From contig CAJJDP010000045.1 in assembly GCA_905182995.1 (NCBI GenBank), positions 67,483-131,482 of the forward strand: a DNA stretch of 64,000 nt, written 5' to 3'. Below, one piece after another: positions 1 to 12,191 of the stretch (the first letter of the stretch is position 1; every line of letters starts with the position of its first letter). The DNA is from Paramecium octaurelia. Lineage: Eukaryota > Ciliophora > Oligohymenophorea > Peniculida > Parameciidae. The translations under genes and the position numbers were made by a program. The notes under the pieces are model-generated. The model was given only the letters and a program-made list of their open reading frames with translations. It had not been told where the DNA came from and searched no databases.

Positions 1-1459
1 TTGTGTAAGAGAGAGATTGCTAAATTAAACAACTGGCAAGGTCTAGGTGTCCTTAAAGTAATTTTAAAAGTTATTTAGCTGTTCTCCATTGCCTATCGCC
101 CCTTGCGTTACCGAAGATTTCGATAATGATTTATAGAAAGAATTTTTCAAAAGCACTAGATTAGGCGTTGTTCAATGTATCAATCGAACCAGGCTTAAAA
201 ATAATCCTCCAGTATAATTTTCACATTATCCCAAGGTATTGCAAGGTCAAATTTCAGGTTTTAAGTATTAATACTTAGTGATCGAATTGAGCATCTGCAA
301 AAATAATACAGACTATTAAGGTTGTGCCCCAATAGAAGAAATCAAAAAAGTGTTATCTGCAGGGCATTATTCTGTGTATGCAAGTGATTATTTGATGCAA
401 TTAAATCATCCTGATACTCCATACTCACAATTTATTAATTTGGACATAAATAGTTTCTCCATTTCAACATCTAAAATGTTATAATGGACTTATAGAATAT
501 CTGAAACCCACACTGATAATGGGTTATTATTTACCACAGATAATGTAGATTTAAATTTAATAAAATAAGACAGAAGAGAGTACACTGAATTATATAATGA
601 TGATTATCTTGTTTACCATTATATTTAATTAGATTACAAGTAAACAATCTAACAAAGATCCTACATTAAGATTCAGACAATATTAAGTAAAATTGGAGGA
701 ATTTGGCAATTGTTCATGATAATTGCCTCTTTAATTTTAAATCAATTAATTAACAATCTGATGACGATTTCAATAGCAAATGAATTATATCGATTCCCCA
801 TAACTGAAAAGCAAAGACATTAAAACATAGAGATTATTAATTTATAATAAAGCGATTAAGTTATTGATGTTTAAGAATAAATTAAAAAAAACAGAGAAAA
901 TAATAATGAAGAAAGACTATCTTCTGGAATTTATGAATCTCTTCTAATCCTCTTAGGTATTCATAAAAAGAAAAAAAAAATGTTCACAGATGTTAAATAA
1001 GATATACTCTCATAAATGGACGTAGTGAAGATCATTCAAAAACTGCAAGAAGTTGATCTTCTGAAATTCATTTTATTGAATGATGAATAGTATAAAATGT
1101 TTGACCTACTCCCTAAACCTATTTTTTAAGATGAAAAGCTTTAAATGGAAGATATGAGTAATGAATTTTGCTCTGAAGCGGGATATCAGAAAACCTTTAG
1201 AGCCATTAATCATAACAAAAAATTGTAATCCAAAAATCTTAAGGATTATTATTGCTCTTTCTCTTCATTACAGTAAGACAAAAGGCGAAGCAGTGTTGAT
1301 GACAAATTACTATCTATGATTGATAGAAATATAGTCTAATTTTTTGAATAAATTCAATTGTCCTAATAGCGGCAAGGAAACTTAAGTCCATTGGATCCAT
1401 TGTTTAGGTCAAGAATAGATGAGTCTATCATTGAACCGAAAATTTAAAGGCCAAAATGA
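1..1459 (+). CDS. Ciliate multi-pass membrane protein, 5'-truncated
   Basis: The frame is open from the window edge to TGA at 1457-1459 under the ciliate code, so the 5' end is missing. The product has an extracellular-type stretch with several Cys, then a hydrophobic helix around 690-770 (IGGIWQLFMIIASLILNQL) followed by the sequence ANELYRFP, then a long charged cytoplasmic tail. This helix-plus-tail layout matches the gene at 19020-21340, which is complete and starts with an N-terminal helix. I infer the same family: a ciliate two-helix membrane protein of unknown function. No enzymatic motif is visible. Family assignment is by layout and short motifs only. Confidence 0.75.
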
Positions 1460-1700
1460 AGATTTTTTAATATTTTAATTAAATTAATTCTATATGTTAT
1501 ATCCAAAATACTTAAACCCATACTAGAGATTTAACAAATAGTATTTAGAACAATTAACCAAAATAAATATTATGTGCTTTTAATATTGAAATTTTTTAAT
1601 TAAACCTTAAATATTTTTAATTAAACTTAGAATTTAACTCGCTTGTAAAAAATTTATATTTTAACATAATATAATCATTTTGTTTAGCCAAAGTCAAATC

Positions 1701-1955
1701 ATGCCCATAAAGACTACAATGACTTAAAGAAGATTTTAATAGATGAATCGTTCTAATTAAAATTATTATTATGTCACTTGCATTAACAGTTTATCAGAAG
1801 TATAAGTGAAATATCCTAACTCATAGGACACATTTGTTTTATTGAAGTCTCAATAATCATATAAGCTTTATTCAAAACCATTCCGTTATAGTTTGATCAA
1901 TAAGAGTTTAGAATTAAACTAATCTCGGAGATCTGAAATTTAAGAATCCCTTTGA
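1701..1955 (+). CDS. Small ORF, 84 codons, unknown
   Basis: ATG at 1701 opens 84 codons ending in TGA 1953-1955, with several TAA/TAG glutamines. GC content is visibly higher than in the flanks, and the composition (Ser, Tyr, Arg, Gln, a Cys) resembles Paramecium proteins. No signal peptide, membrane segment or family motif is visible. A chance open frame of this length is possible in this code, so the call rests on composition only. Confidence 0.4.
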
Positions 1956-2038
1956 AAGATTCAAATAATTTTAAGTAATTTTAATATAAAATTAATTAAT
2001 TAATTAAATAGACATCTCAAATCTTAAAATTATAACTA

Positions 2039-3246
2039 TCATTTTCCCTTTTTAACTTTATAATAATTTGGACAATTTCTCTTTACATATTCTTCTTCGT
2101 TGAACTCTCTACAAGATGATTCAATTTCTAGATATTGCTCTTGTAGATTTTTCACATTTTGAGTCATTTAATTGTATTTTTCTTCCAATTGAATTATTTC
2201 GTTCTAAGAATTAGATTTAAACTATAAATCTTACATGTAAACTATTAATGTTTTATTGATGCTCTTCTCTTATTTATTCTAAATGTCTTAATTTAATTTA
2301 ATTGGAGCATATTGATTCATCATAGAGTTCCAAGAATTCTTTTTTGCTTTTTTATTTGCCCTTCACATTTCCCTTCTTCATATGTTATGGCAATGCACTA
2401 ATTAACTAATTCAATTTTTCTCTGATTTAAATATTTTCTTAGGCGAGTATGGTGTTTTCATCCTTCAATTTTTAGTAAATGTGTTCACTCTTCTGCGATT
2501 TTTGTATTTTACCCGAAATGATATTCATATTATTTTATAACACTTGTATTCTTTATGCCTTGCATATGATGGATAGTTTACTCTTTTTTATAGTTCTTCC
2601 CACTATTTCTATATTATCTTTTCCAATTCAGTTTGTCTCTTGTCTCCCATGGCATTAGCTTAGAGTTGATTTCTAACTTCGGCTTGAACTGCCTTAACTT
2701 TTTCGCTATCTTATAAATACTTTTCATTTTGCTTAATATTACAAAAGGCATTATACTTCTTATAATTGTTTCTCAACTTGAAGTTTAATTTACTCAGCCC
2801 TTTGTATTTTATTTTGATAATCATCTATTTTTTGAGTAGTTTCTTCAATTCTTTATTATAAATCAGCCTCCGATTCTTTTGACTATTAGATACTACTTTT
2901 CATTTCTATGATTTCATTTTGGATACCTTCAAGATGCATGTACTAAATTTAAATTCCGTAATTTTACTAATTGACTTTTCAAATTATTTTCTTCCTTCAT
3001 TTGCATATCAGATTCTTTTTTCTCCTCTAATTTCTATTTCCACTTTTACTCAATATCTTGGAATGCAGTTTCATCATCAGAAGACTCTCCGGAATTCATT
3101 TCCAATTAATCTTATTCCTCCTAAATTAATTGCCTCAAATGCTCATTCTCATCTTAGACTGTCTCTCTCTTTTCCTAAAGACTTGAAATGTTCTTAAATA
3201 ATTCACTAAATTTCAGTGTCAAACTCTCTAACAGAACCTCGTCCAT
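2039..3246 (-). CDS. Coiled-coil protein
   Basis: It starts with MDEVLLESLTLKFSELFKNI and ends KVKKGK-TGA at 2039-2041. Most of the protein is Glu/Lys/Gln-rich heptad-like sequence, with an acidic patch (SGESSDDE) near residue 60. Two short introns are needed to keep the frame: one of 25 nt near 2948-2972 and one of 31 nt at 2204-2234, both GTA...TAG on the minus strand. About 380 residues, no membrane segment. The function is unknown; a cytoskeletal or basal-body scaffold is a guess from the coiled coil alone. Confidence 0.75.
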
Positions 3247-3376
3247 TATTTAATTACTATATTAATTGAATTCTCTCTATAATTAATATAAGTGCATTAA
3301 CTGAATAATTATTGAATAACACAAATAGGTAAAATGAAATACATGTCTACAACAATAAATAAAAAGATATTATTCT

Positions 3377-4538
3377 TCAATTTTACTCTTTTTCAGATTG
3401 CTAATGTTAACTATCATTCTCAGATTAAATTTCATCATCCCTTGGATCGACATTTTCAGGTGCATCACTATCCTCGGTGATGATCTTATTAAATATTTAT
3501 CTTCCATCCCTTTCATCCTCCTCCTTTCTTAACTATTTATTGTTGTTGGGAGATGTAGGTTTAATCGTAAAGATACTCTATAATTGAGTGACTTAAATGG
3601 TTGAGGCGGAGTTATTCTAAGGAGCCTAAGAGGCTTTTGGGAAGAAATTTTATTAAGGAACTTTGTTATCAGTCTTATTTGAGAGGGAGCATTTAAAATC
3701 AAAGCGCTTAGAAGTGGACAACAGTTATCCATAGCCCACACTTTCATTCGTTTTTGGTAGGGATTGCTGTTACTATGATTTCAAATTCTATTTGTCTCTT
3801 TGTCTCTTAATCCAATCATAGGTCGAAATACCTTTGTATCTATACATACAATAATTGGTTACTTAAAGTAAAGGTGCATTCCTAGTAAATAAGAGAGAAC
3901 AATGAGGATTGGAGGGTCAAGAATGATGCTGATGAAAGCAAGAACTTAGAATGCATTTTTTTGTAAGAGGAGAACATCTTGCGTGATTCTCAAACATTTG
4001 AAAATTACAAGAAGTACAACCAAGATGAAAAAGTACTTGTAGTTCTTAATGCCAATGCAATTATTTAACCATATGCAGTGATGGTCAAAACCTTCAACAC
4101 ACCTTATTAATCAATTATGTTTACTTGTTGCAACTAAAACAATGCTTGGATGTTTAGATCACATGTGCTTGGCAAATCAAACAATAGGTCTTAATATCTG
4201 TTTAGAATTCCAATCTAAAATACAAATAATGATACACCCTTTCGATTTGGCGTTGCGCTCCTTCAAAACTATACTGTCAGTAGGATCAATGAGTGTAGCT
4301 CTTAAGCATGTAAGAATGATGGCAGTTATGAGAATGGTAAGTGCTATTAACATATACTCCTAATTCTTAATTGGGCATTATCAACCTTGAGGCCTTCATC
4401 GATGAGGAATGAGATCAAAAACGATGTGATCATATCGTAAACTGTGTAGATCCAACTTACTGCTTGATAGAGTTGAAGATCAGTGCACCCATGGCGACGA
4501 ATGGGTTTGAGACGTTCTTTTTATAATTCAGCATCCAT
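3377..4538 (-). CDS. DHHC-type protein S-palmitoyltransferase
   Basis: The minus strand encodes the zinc-finger core [16 protein letters not shown] followed by [16 protein letters not shown], the signature of the DHHC acyltransferase family. These enzymes sit in endomembranes and transfer palmitate to cysteines of target proteins through the DHHC cysteine. An N-terminal start ([17 protein letters not shown]) precedes a helix pair; after the DHHC block come two more helices, then the family-typical [13 protein letters not shown] stretch and a long Ser/Asn/Glu-rich tail. At least two introns are visible: 22 nt between NK and CV of the zinc finger, and 23 nt (GTAACC...TATAG) before YKGIST. Four membrane segments match the usual topology. 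The specific substrate cannot be inferred. Confidence 0.92.
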
Positions 4539-4590
4539 AATAATGATTATAAAGTGTTTTGAGATATATGTTATATGCACATGATCACAA

Positions 4591-5252
4591 TCATTTTTCT
4601 TTGAATACGAATTATAACAAATTGTTAAGCTCTTTGATTTGAGTAAAGTCAACGATGTGTACAAATATTCTGTTTCCATCATAGATAGTTGATATCATTC
4701 TCTGGATTTCATTTTCCTTTCCAGATATTTTCATATCCAATCTATCATTGCCTATCAGATGAATGGGAACCTTGCCTGTCATTTTGTTTTCATTGCATAA
4801 CTTTTAAACTTGAACAATTCTCCTCTTGAACAACGAAACATCAAATTATTCAAAAATTATCATGATGCAGTTAAAGGAATCATTGATTCTATTTTCTAAG
4901 TCCAACAATCCTCCTTCACTTGAATCGAATTCCTTACACAATTAATCCAACAAATTACCCAAAATTGAATTTTTTATTGTTAATATAACATGCATTTAAC
5001 ATCTAATCCAATCGTTTGAGGTAAATTACTCACCATTGGAGTTTAATTTATGAGACTACAGATGAAGGCTGTTTTTCCAACAGCTGTATTCATACCCAAT
5101 ACAGCTATCTTGTAGAAGGAACCTAATTTGATCGAATCTTACGAAGAGACCGATCTACAATTAGTGAGATTTTCATTAGTCGATTTTACGTCGAGGGATT
5201 TTTAGTAACGGAGCGAGATTCTTTTCTAAGTGATACCTTAAGTTGCACCCAT
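4591..5252 (-). CDS. Divergent Ras-like small GTPase, possibly myristoylated
   Basis: The first methionine before the nucleotide-binding region gives MGATQGITQKRISL, with Gly2 as in N-myristoylated proteins. A P-loop follows (VLGMNTAVGKTAF, matching GxxxxGKT/S), then TIGLDVK resembling Rab/Ras switch I. Later HLIGNDRLD sits where NKxD is expected, with Asn-Asp instead of Asn-Lys. The C terminus is DFTQIKELNNLLQFVFKEK with no prenylation cysteine. The frame changes between the switch I region and the sequence beginning NLLDQLCKEFD, so an intron lies there that I could not place exactly. Membrane attachment by an N-terminal acyl group, as in ARF-like proteins, is an inference. The neighbour on the other strand starts only 16 bp away. 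Confidence 0.7.
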
Positions 5253-5268
5253 TTATATTTAATAATAA
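5253..5268. promoter_or_regulatory. 16-bp gap between two divergent start codons
   Basis: The ATG of the GTPase-like gene (complement of 5250-5252) and the ATG of the THUMP gene (5269-5271) face away from each other with only 16 AT-rich bases between. In both genes these are the only in-frame ATGs before conserved sequence. Promoter elements must therefore lie inside the opposing coding region or UTRs must overlap. Confidence 0.6.
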
Positions 5269-6150
5269 ATGTAATAACAAAAAAATAAAAAAAAGAAATT
5301 TTAGAAGCATCAAAGGTCAGGTCAACAACATGCACAATCAGACATTCTATATAGTGGATTCTTGTTGACTTGTGATAAGAACAGGGAGAGAGAAGCTGTA
5401 AAGGAGGCCTATTAAATAATTGAACAATATGTTGAATAAATTTATCCGCAGGAATCATCAAAATATGAAAAACTGCTCGAATAAAATACAAGTAACAAGG
5501 CAGTCGTCAAAATGTTGTACAATTTCGAAACCAAGGTGAAGTGCGTGATTTTCATCAGAATTAATAGCCAAGAATTTCCATCCATCGATGTCGATGAATT
5601 GAGTCGAATTATCCTCAGTGATGTATATGAAAAGTCACAACAAGTGGCCAGATATATCTATAGAATGATTCCCATCTAATATGTATTCAGAGCAACTCTA
5701 GAGGAATTTAAAAAGCATGCTCTATTGCTCGTGAATAAGCATTTCTAATTAGATCGTCCACATCCCTGGTTTCTGATATTCAAAACTCGATACACTGATA
5801 AAATCAATAAACAATAGGTCTTATCCATCTTGTAAGAGTTGATTGAGCCTCTGCATTATCAAGATTGGCAAGAGCCTGATTTCGTCTTCTTTGTCGAAGT
5901 AAATGGTGCAATTATGTACATCAACATACTGCCCAAATACCACGAATATAGAGAGTACTCCATCAGAAAAGGGGGATAGCCCGTCTTAGACACTATGCCA
6001 GAGAGAAAAAACAACTTTACAGACAAAATAGTGAAGAAGGTTAAAGGGCAAAATGAGTAGGAAGTCTAGAATGTGGTTAACATTCAGGATCCGAATTCAG
6101 ACTTCTAGAAAAAAGAATTTTTTGTTGAATAGGACGTAGATTTACTGTGA
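5269..6150 (+). CDS. THUMPD1: THUMP-domain protein (THUMPD1/Tan1-like), tRNA acetylation adaptor
   Basis: A single intronless frame of 293 codons, starting with a poly-Gln/Lys leader encoded by TAA-rich sequence (QQQKNKKKK) and ending DVDLL-TGA. ILYSGFLLTCDKNREREAV near residue 30 matches the conserved N-terminal segment of THUMPD1/Tan1, and the THUMP region follows with PIQYVFRATLEEFKKHALLL and PDFVFFVEVNGAIMYINILP. Known family role: THUMPD1/Tan1 binds tRNA and presents it to the NAT10/Kre33 acetyltransferase for N4-acetylcytidine at position 12 of Leu and Ser tRNAs. Length is close to that of the yeast and human proteins. No catalytic domain is present, as expected for an adaptor. Confidence 0.9.
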
Positions 6151-6200
6151 ACTGAATATGAAGGATTTAGATAATAAATAAAAATGTATAAGAAATCCTC

Positions 6201-6861
6201 TCAATTTCTGCTTTGGTTTGATAGTCTTCTGCACTCTTAGATTTGTTTTTGAAAATCTGATGCTGACTCCTTATCTTGAGTTTGGTAACATAGCTTCTCG
6301 CCTTATTGAAAATATTGTCTGAATTAATTCAATAATATTACAATGCAGCTTGAATTTGACCGTTGCTTCGATGGCACTTGCCCAATTTAAAGTAAGCCTT
6401 GATGTTGGAGGTGTCAATATATAGAACAAATTACAGCAACTCCATAGTAGCAGGTTTCTTCAATAATTCCAGGTTGAGTTGAATGTTATGAATTAGAGGA
6501 ACCCCGAATTCTCTCCACATTTTACTATCATTTAATGCCAATATCGACAGGTAATACTCATATAAGGCCTTCTCATATTATTATTTTTAGTAATATTTAG
6601 TTCCTTAGGTCCTGTGATAATCAACCCATTCTGATCTATCTTCGTAATCAAGGTCCTAAACATTTTAGTACTGAATTCCTTACCTCTGTTAACCTTCTAA
6701 TTCTCTAATCGTGCTCTACTCTGCTCGATTCAATTTCTTGACTAATGGAATTAGTATGAATTGTTTTACAGTTTTCTTTCACTGGCGTCAAACTCCAATT
6801 GCACCAATTTCGATTTCACCAAAAGTGTGATTTCCTAAAACTTAGAACCCTCTATTTCCAT
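6201..6861 (-). CDS. TPR-repeat protein
   Basis: It starts MEIEGSKFQEITLLVKSK and ends LSNQSRN-TGA. Two tetratricopeptide repeats can be read: QGTKYYQKQQYEKALYEYYL and, near the end, NIKAYFKLGKCHRSNGQIQA followed by ALQYFQQGEKL. The frame needs a 28-nt intron (GTAAAAC...CATTAG) after ERKL and a 23-nt intron (GTAATATTA...TTCAG) in the second repeat. About 200 residues, no membrane segment. The spacing of helices resembles TPR tails of FKBP-type and chaperone-adaptor proteins, but no isomerase domain is present. Partner and role are unknown. Confidence 0.8.
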
Positions 6862-7075
6862 TAATAAATAATTTATTTTACAGAGTATATACTTTAAAAT
6901 AAATAAAATTCAAAATTGCCCCTAGTTTCATTCTATTATCATTCCTCAGTCTAGATATCTCAAATTAAAGTGAATAGGTAACAGATGATGTATTTTTTTT
7001 GAATGAATAACAACTATATGACAGTTTAATAATTGCTAAGAAATAATTTAAATTCAAATTTCTCTTTAGTAAAAT

Positions 7076-8257
7076 ATGAAATCAATATAGTAAAGGTTGA
7101 CTCCCACTAAACTCAAGATTAAGGATGATTCCAATGCCACAAGAATTTGTTGTGTCAATCATGCAAATAAGACTGCCAAGTATTACCTAACCAAGGATAA
7201 CACTGTGAATCTATGTTCGAAATGCACAGTGTAAATGATGGGAAAAGGACACAAGGTTGAAGAATTGCCTGGCCTTGAAGAGGAATATAGAAGGAAACAA
7301 ATAAACCAATTCATCACTTAGGTGAACAACAACATTCCCCATATTGATAAAATGATGAATGCTCTTATGACAAAGCGGGATGACATCCAAAAATACTACG
7401 AGTAGCAAAAAGAAAAGATCGAAAAGTTTCACGCTCAAATTTACCAGGATTTGGAAAATGAAAAAAATAAAAAGTTATAACAACTATACACAAATTTCAA
7501 GAGTGTATAAAAATAGTATGATGAAAGCATCTAAAGTTTACAGTAATCTAAATCAGAAACTATCTGTATGAAAAAGGACATAGAATATAATCTAAATTAA
7601 ATTATCAAATAGATTTAAAATGAACCTTTTAATGAAATTATGACTAGTTATAACAAAAATCTTCAGATATTCGTTGGCAAAACAGATCTAATAGCCAAAA
7701 CTCCAATTGAAGTCTTGAAAGTGACGCTAAATGAGCAGATCAATTTAAGTCATCTAATGTCAATATAGTAATTGAAAACATGTTTAATCAAGAAAAACCT
7801 TCAGGATTCAAATAATAAATAAGAACCGAATGATAGTGTCTATGAGAGTTTAGAGAAAAAGGAATACTTTACTTCTCCTAAGGTGGGTAGAATGGCGTTA
7901 TCCTCAGTGAAAACACCAAAGTAAGATTACAGCATAAAGAATGTGGCCTCATTCGAATTGACCACCGAAGATTTCTACGAGGAAGGACATTCATAAATGA
8001 TTGAAAGAGACGATATTGAGAATTCATACTAAATGATGTTGTTGGATGCTCATTCAGATCAAGAGCCAAAGAAAGTTGATTAAGATATTTTGGGATCATT
8101 TGGACCAGCCTAAATCAGTAATGCAAATCCAAATACTGTTTTATAATAAAATAATAACAAACTGTTGGTGTCCAAAATCATTGAAAGAAACAATTAAAAA
8201 AACACAGACAAAAATTATGTGCTTAAAGCTACAAATACATCACTAAAGATTATATGA
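7076..8257 (+). CDS. B-box-like zinc-binding, coiled-coil protein
   Basis: One uninterrupted frame of 393 codons from ATG 7076 to TGA 8255-8257. Residues about 26-65 carry the pattern C-C-x2-H ... LCSKC ... GKGHKVEEL, resembling a B-box-type zinc finger. A coiled coil follows from about residue 70 to 180 (Lys/Glu/Gln-rich, beginning after LEEEYRRKQINQFITQVNN), then a Ser/Asn-rich tail. This finger-plus-coiled-coil order resembles TRIM-like proteins without a RING; ciliates have many such genes. No ubiquitin-ligase domain is visible, so function is left open. Confidence 0.75.
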
Positions 8258-8337
8258 TATGCATTATTTACTTATTCATTTATCAATTTTAATTAACATA
8301 ACAAATCAATAAATAATTTTAAGTATAAATTTATAAA

Positions 8338-10151
8338 TCAAACATTGTTATCAAAGTAGATGCTTGTTATTATCGTACCAAAAATACCTACAAAACTTGC
8401 TATCAATTAGATGGCTAAGCTTTGAGTCATTGCAATTCCAAGCACTGTAAATGGTTTATTCTCTTCATCATAGCACAAATCCTGATATGCCTACTCAATA
8501 GCATTTAGAACATATTAAGAGTATAAAAAGAACCAGTTCTTACTTTCATTCTACTATTCAATTCTGTCAATTGTAGTTTTGAGTGTTCTAAACATGAAAT
8601 CTTGAGGTTCCACATGGTATTCCTTCTTAATAAATGATTAAGTCGATAATTGTTAATATGTAAACATGTTTCTCTTCAACATTGTTTGATGTACCTCGGA
8701 ATGTTTATTGATACGAGCACCCTAGAACACAATCAAAATGGTTAAGAACATTATAGTCAAAACATCATATCCAATTTAAGTAAATAATGAGATCTTACTT
8801 GAATCATCCAAATTGAAATAACTTACTACATTAAACATATTTAGAATGGCAAATATAATCAAAACTAGAATAATTTCTAAGCAAAAGGATATGATGGCAT
8901 TTTCTCTTTGATAATATTGCAAACCATAATCGACCAAGATCTTCCTTAAATTTTGCCAAGAAAATAGAGATTGGGCACACAGGAAGTTTAAGGTTGGAAA
9001 TATCTTGGTTTCATCAAACTCTTCTACTTGTTATGCTGAAATTAAATGAGACAGTTAATTTAGGCAAAACACTTTCCTCTGCAAATCTCTGAAAGTTATC
9101 AACATTATGAAGACTACAAAAAAGTATCCTAAAGTATTCAATGTTGTGATGGTTATGAACATCAAAATCTGACACTAAGATCCATTCCAAAATTAGGAGT
9201 AGAAGATAGTCAATATAATCCTAAAGCAGCTGGCACCAACTGCTATCGCAATGTACAAATACAATGGAGATTGATTGTTATAATAATCTATAATTTCGAT
9301 AGCCATTTTCAATCCATCTCCAGCGTATTTGCCTTCCTTCTTCGATCCTTCAAATTTATGTTATATTTTCTCCTTTCTCTTCTCATTGGGTAGAACAATA
9401 AAATAGAAAACAAACAATCCTGGTTCAATGTGCATTCTCTTTATAGACTATTCCAATTCAAACTTTATTAACTCTGGAGTCTACTTGGCCCACAGAATTG
9501 GGTTGATTTGAGCTTCAAATTTATTTAAGATTTCAGCAAGTGGAAATTTCTCTAACAATTCCAGTTTTTAAGGGTGGTAGAAAGCCAAAATAAGATTCTA
9601 CAAAATAATCTCAGCGATTTCTTGGATGATGAAGTACAATAATACTAAACAAAGTATAATATAAATATATTACATTAGAATGTCAAAGAGTCCATTGGTT
9701 CGAGTATAAAACTGAGAGTCAACAGGAGGTCGATACAGTATCTTAAATAACTGAAGAACACCTTCCAGGTACACCCTAATAATTACCAATTGTAGAGTAT
9801 TTGTTTGTGTTTCCACCCAAATAGTAAGATATTAAGGGGCCCGAGGATTTAAATCAACAAACCAAACAAAGTGTATTTTATAAATGAAATTACTTAGAAA
9901 TGAACTTCGTGGGGTTTACTTTTGTATTTGGGATTATTGGGATCGAATTAGGAGATATCTAGGTTGTCCTCCTTGAAAATGTCATTGGTTAGGGATGTTT
10001 TCAAAATGACGGGATCGTTCTGAATTTTACTACTAGATCTAATCATTTGGTTTTGAAAGTTAGCTATGATAGAACTATGAGAATAGAGGGAAGGAGCTAT
10101 GCTGATCTGTTCATCGATGAGTTCTAAAGGGATTTCTTCTTCCATTAGCAT
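8338..10151 (-). CDS. Multi-pass membrane protein, tandem paralogue A
   Basis: It starts MLMEEEIPLELIDEQ and ends FGTIITSIYFDNNV-TGA. An acidic N-terminal region is followed by a set of hydrophobic helices (for example VISFIKYTLFGLLIQILGPL), a hydrophilic loop, further helices, and a C-terminal pair. Segments KIFPTLNFLCAQSLFSWQNL and ILVDYGLQYYQRENA match the upstream gene FPTLNLLCCVSLYSWVNL / MILDYGLQYTMRQS, and the tail FTVLGIAMTQSLAIQL matches YTVMGIAMTYKLLLQ, so the two are recent-to-intermediate duplicates. No channel, transporter or receptor signature was recognised. Its start lies 19 bp after the stop of the paralogue. Confidence 0.75.
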
Positions 10152-10170
10152 AAATATAATTTAAATAATA

Positions 10171-12119
10171 TCAACTAGACACTTATAAAATGAAGTTTAA
10201 CCCCGAGGTTCCGATCAATCCCAACGCACTAATACATACTTATAAAAGTAATTTATATGTCATGGCTATTCCCATAACTGTATACGGTTGAGATTTCTCT
10301 TGGTGACCCAAATCTTCATACTAAAAAAGTAGTGAATATTTATTTACCACATTTTGGATTGAATGAATACAGAACATGGAGTAATTCAGAAATTGGTCAT
10401 CTTGAAGTGCACTTTCCACAGTAGCAGTTTCAAGCAGTTTTTGAAATGCCTAAAATATTGATACTAGTTACAGTAAAAACTGGATCTTCAGGTTTGAAGG
10501 TGTAATCCAAAGACTTAAAGATTTGATATGCCAATTATTGGATAAGGAATAGGTTTTTACGCAATAATCCTCTATGAATGCTCCAATGAGCATTGATTCT
10601 GGCTCCTTGCAATACCAGAGCGATTGATATCGATGCAATGATCACAAAGTCAACAGTCTATTAGAGTACACTATTGATAGTAACGGCTTCCAAATAAAAG
10701 AGGAAAGTCATAATGGCCATCATGATCGCATTGAGAATCATTATAAAGGACAACATGAAGGATTGTCTCATTGTGTATTGCAATCCATAATCGAGAATCA
10801 TTTTTCTCAGATTGACCCAAGAATATAAAGAGACACAACACAATAGATTGAGAGTCGGGAACATTTTAGATTCCTAATACACTTCCACTTTCTCTGCTGA
10901 AATTAGGTGGGATAGTTGAGTCATGGCAAAGACCTTTCTTCTTAAGTCTCGATAAGTGATCATCATCAAGCCAGTCAACAAGTAGATGTACATAAATTAG
11001 AAAATGCACATTTACACAGCTATACCGTAACCCTTCACAGATTCATGACAAAAGGTCATAATAAAGACATAGGCTGCTACTCTTACTAATGCAACAAAGA
11101 TTGAGAATTAATTAATGAAACGAAGATTGCATTTCTAATTGAATTCTTGGACAATTTCTCTTGCCATTGATGTACAATTTGCTGCTATTTCCTCGTACTG
11201 TTTATGAGCTTTATTTAGATTTTCAACTTAAATTCGCTTCAATCTTTCTGGTTTGGGTGCAATCATAAAATATAGCAGAAAAGAAGTTGGTTCAATCTGG
11301 TGTCTCTTTATTGATTATTCAAACTCCTTATTTATAATTGGTGTTGTTTGCTATGTCCAATTATATGGGTTTAGACTCTCCTAACATAATTCTCCAACAA
11401 CACTGATGTCAAATCTTTCCATGAGGTTCAATTTGGAAGGGTGGAAGAAGGAAAAATTCATAGCATAGGCAACATTCTCTGTTATGAAGAGGATACCAAA
11501 GAATACAAGTTCGTAATGCATCATTCTAAATCCATAGTTCCCAACGTAATAAACAAAGGAGAACAAAAATGCATAATTAGATATCCAACAAAAATAGTTG
11601 AAAGCTGTTGCCTATGAACATCCATAAATTCTGAAATTGCTCATAAAGCTTATCCATTTTTTGTCAAATAGTCCATAAATCAGCGTTAATGGTCCAAAAA
11701 TAGAGAATAAAATTCTGAGTGTGAAATACTTAATGAATGTTTTGATTCTGAAGTGGACTTCATGAGGTTAGGTCTGAATAAGTATCAATTAATATGTACT
11801 CTATATTTGATTGAAGTTGGATCAAAATCACTAATCCTAGATCTTCCTAAATCCTCCCTGAAAAATAGTGCGGAGCCATTTTTGGATTTACAGAAAGACT
11901 CTCTTTCACTTCTCCCTGGAGTTATACCTAAGTGGGTTTCGTGTTTATCTTCAAATTCAGATTGGCTTATCTAAGATTTCAGTCAAATAGAGTTGTTACA
12001 TGATTTACTGACACAATCTTATCGTGTATCAAAGAAATCAGGGATTATTTGGGGAACTTCACTTTGACTTGGTTCTTTTCTAGATCATCTAATTCGTTAG
12101 CTATTTATTCGTCAGACAT
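10171..12119 (-). CDS. Multi-pass membrane protein, tandem paralogue B
   Basis: It starts MSDEQIANELDDLEKNQVKV and ends NFILQVSS-TGA. Topology and sequence follow paralogue A, including a loop with FHPSKLNLMERFDISVVGEL and the pair of C-terminal helices. A 29-nt intron (GTAACAACT...TCTTAG) is needed near residue 40 and a 27-nt intron (GTAAATAAA...TTTTAG) before YEDLGHQEKSQPYTVMGIAM. It lies directly upstream of paralogue A on the same strand. The family is unidentified; the conserved regions are listed so that a profile search can be anchored. Confidence 0.75.
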
Positions 12120-12191
12120 CCTTAAATTATTTATTGTGGATGAATTTATTATAAAATATATAAATATATATGTAATTCATATGTGTATAAT

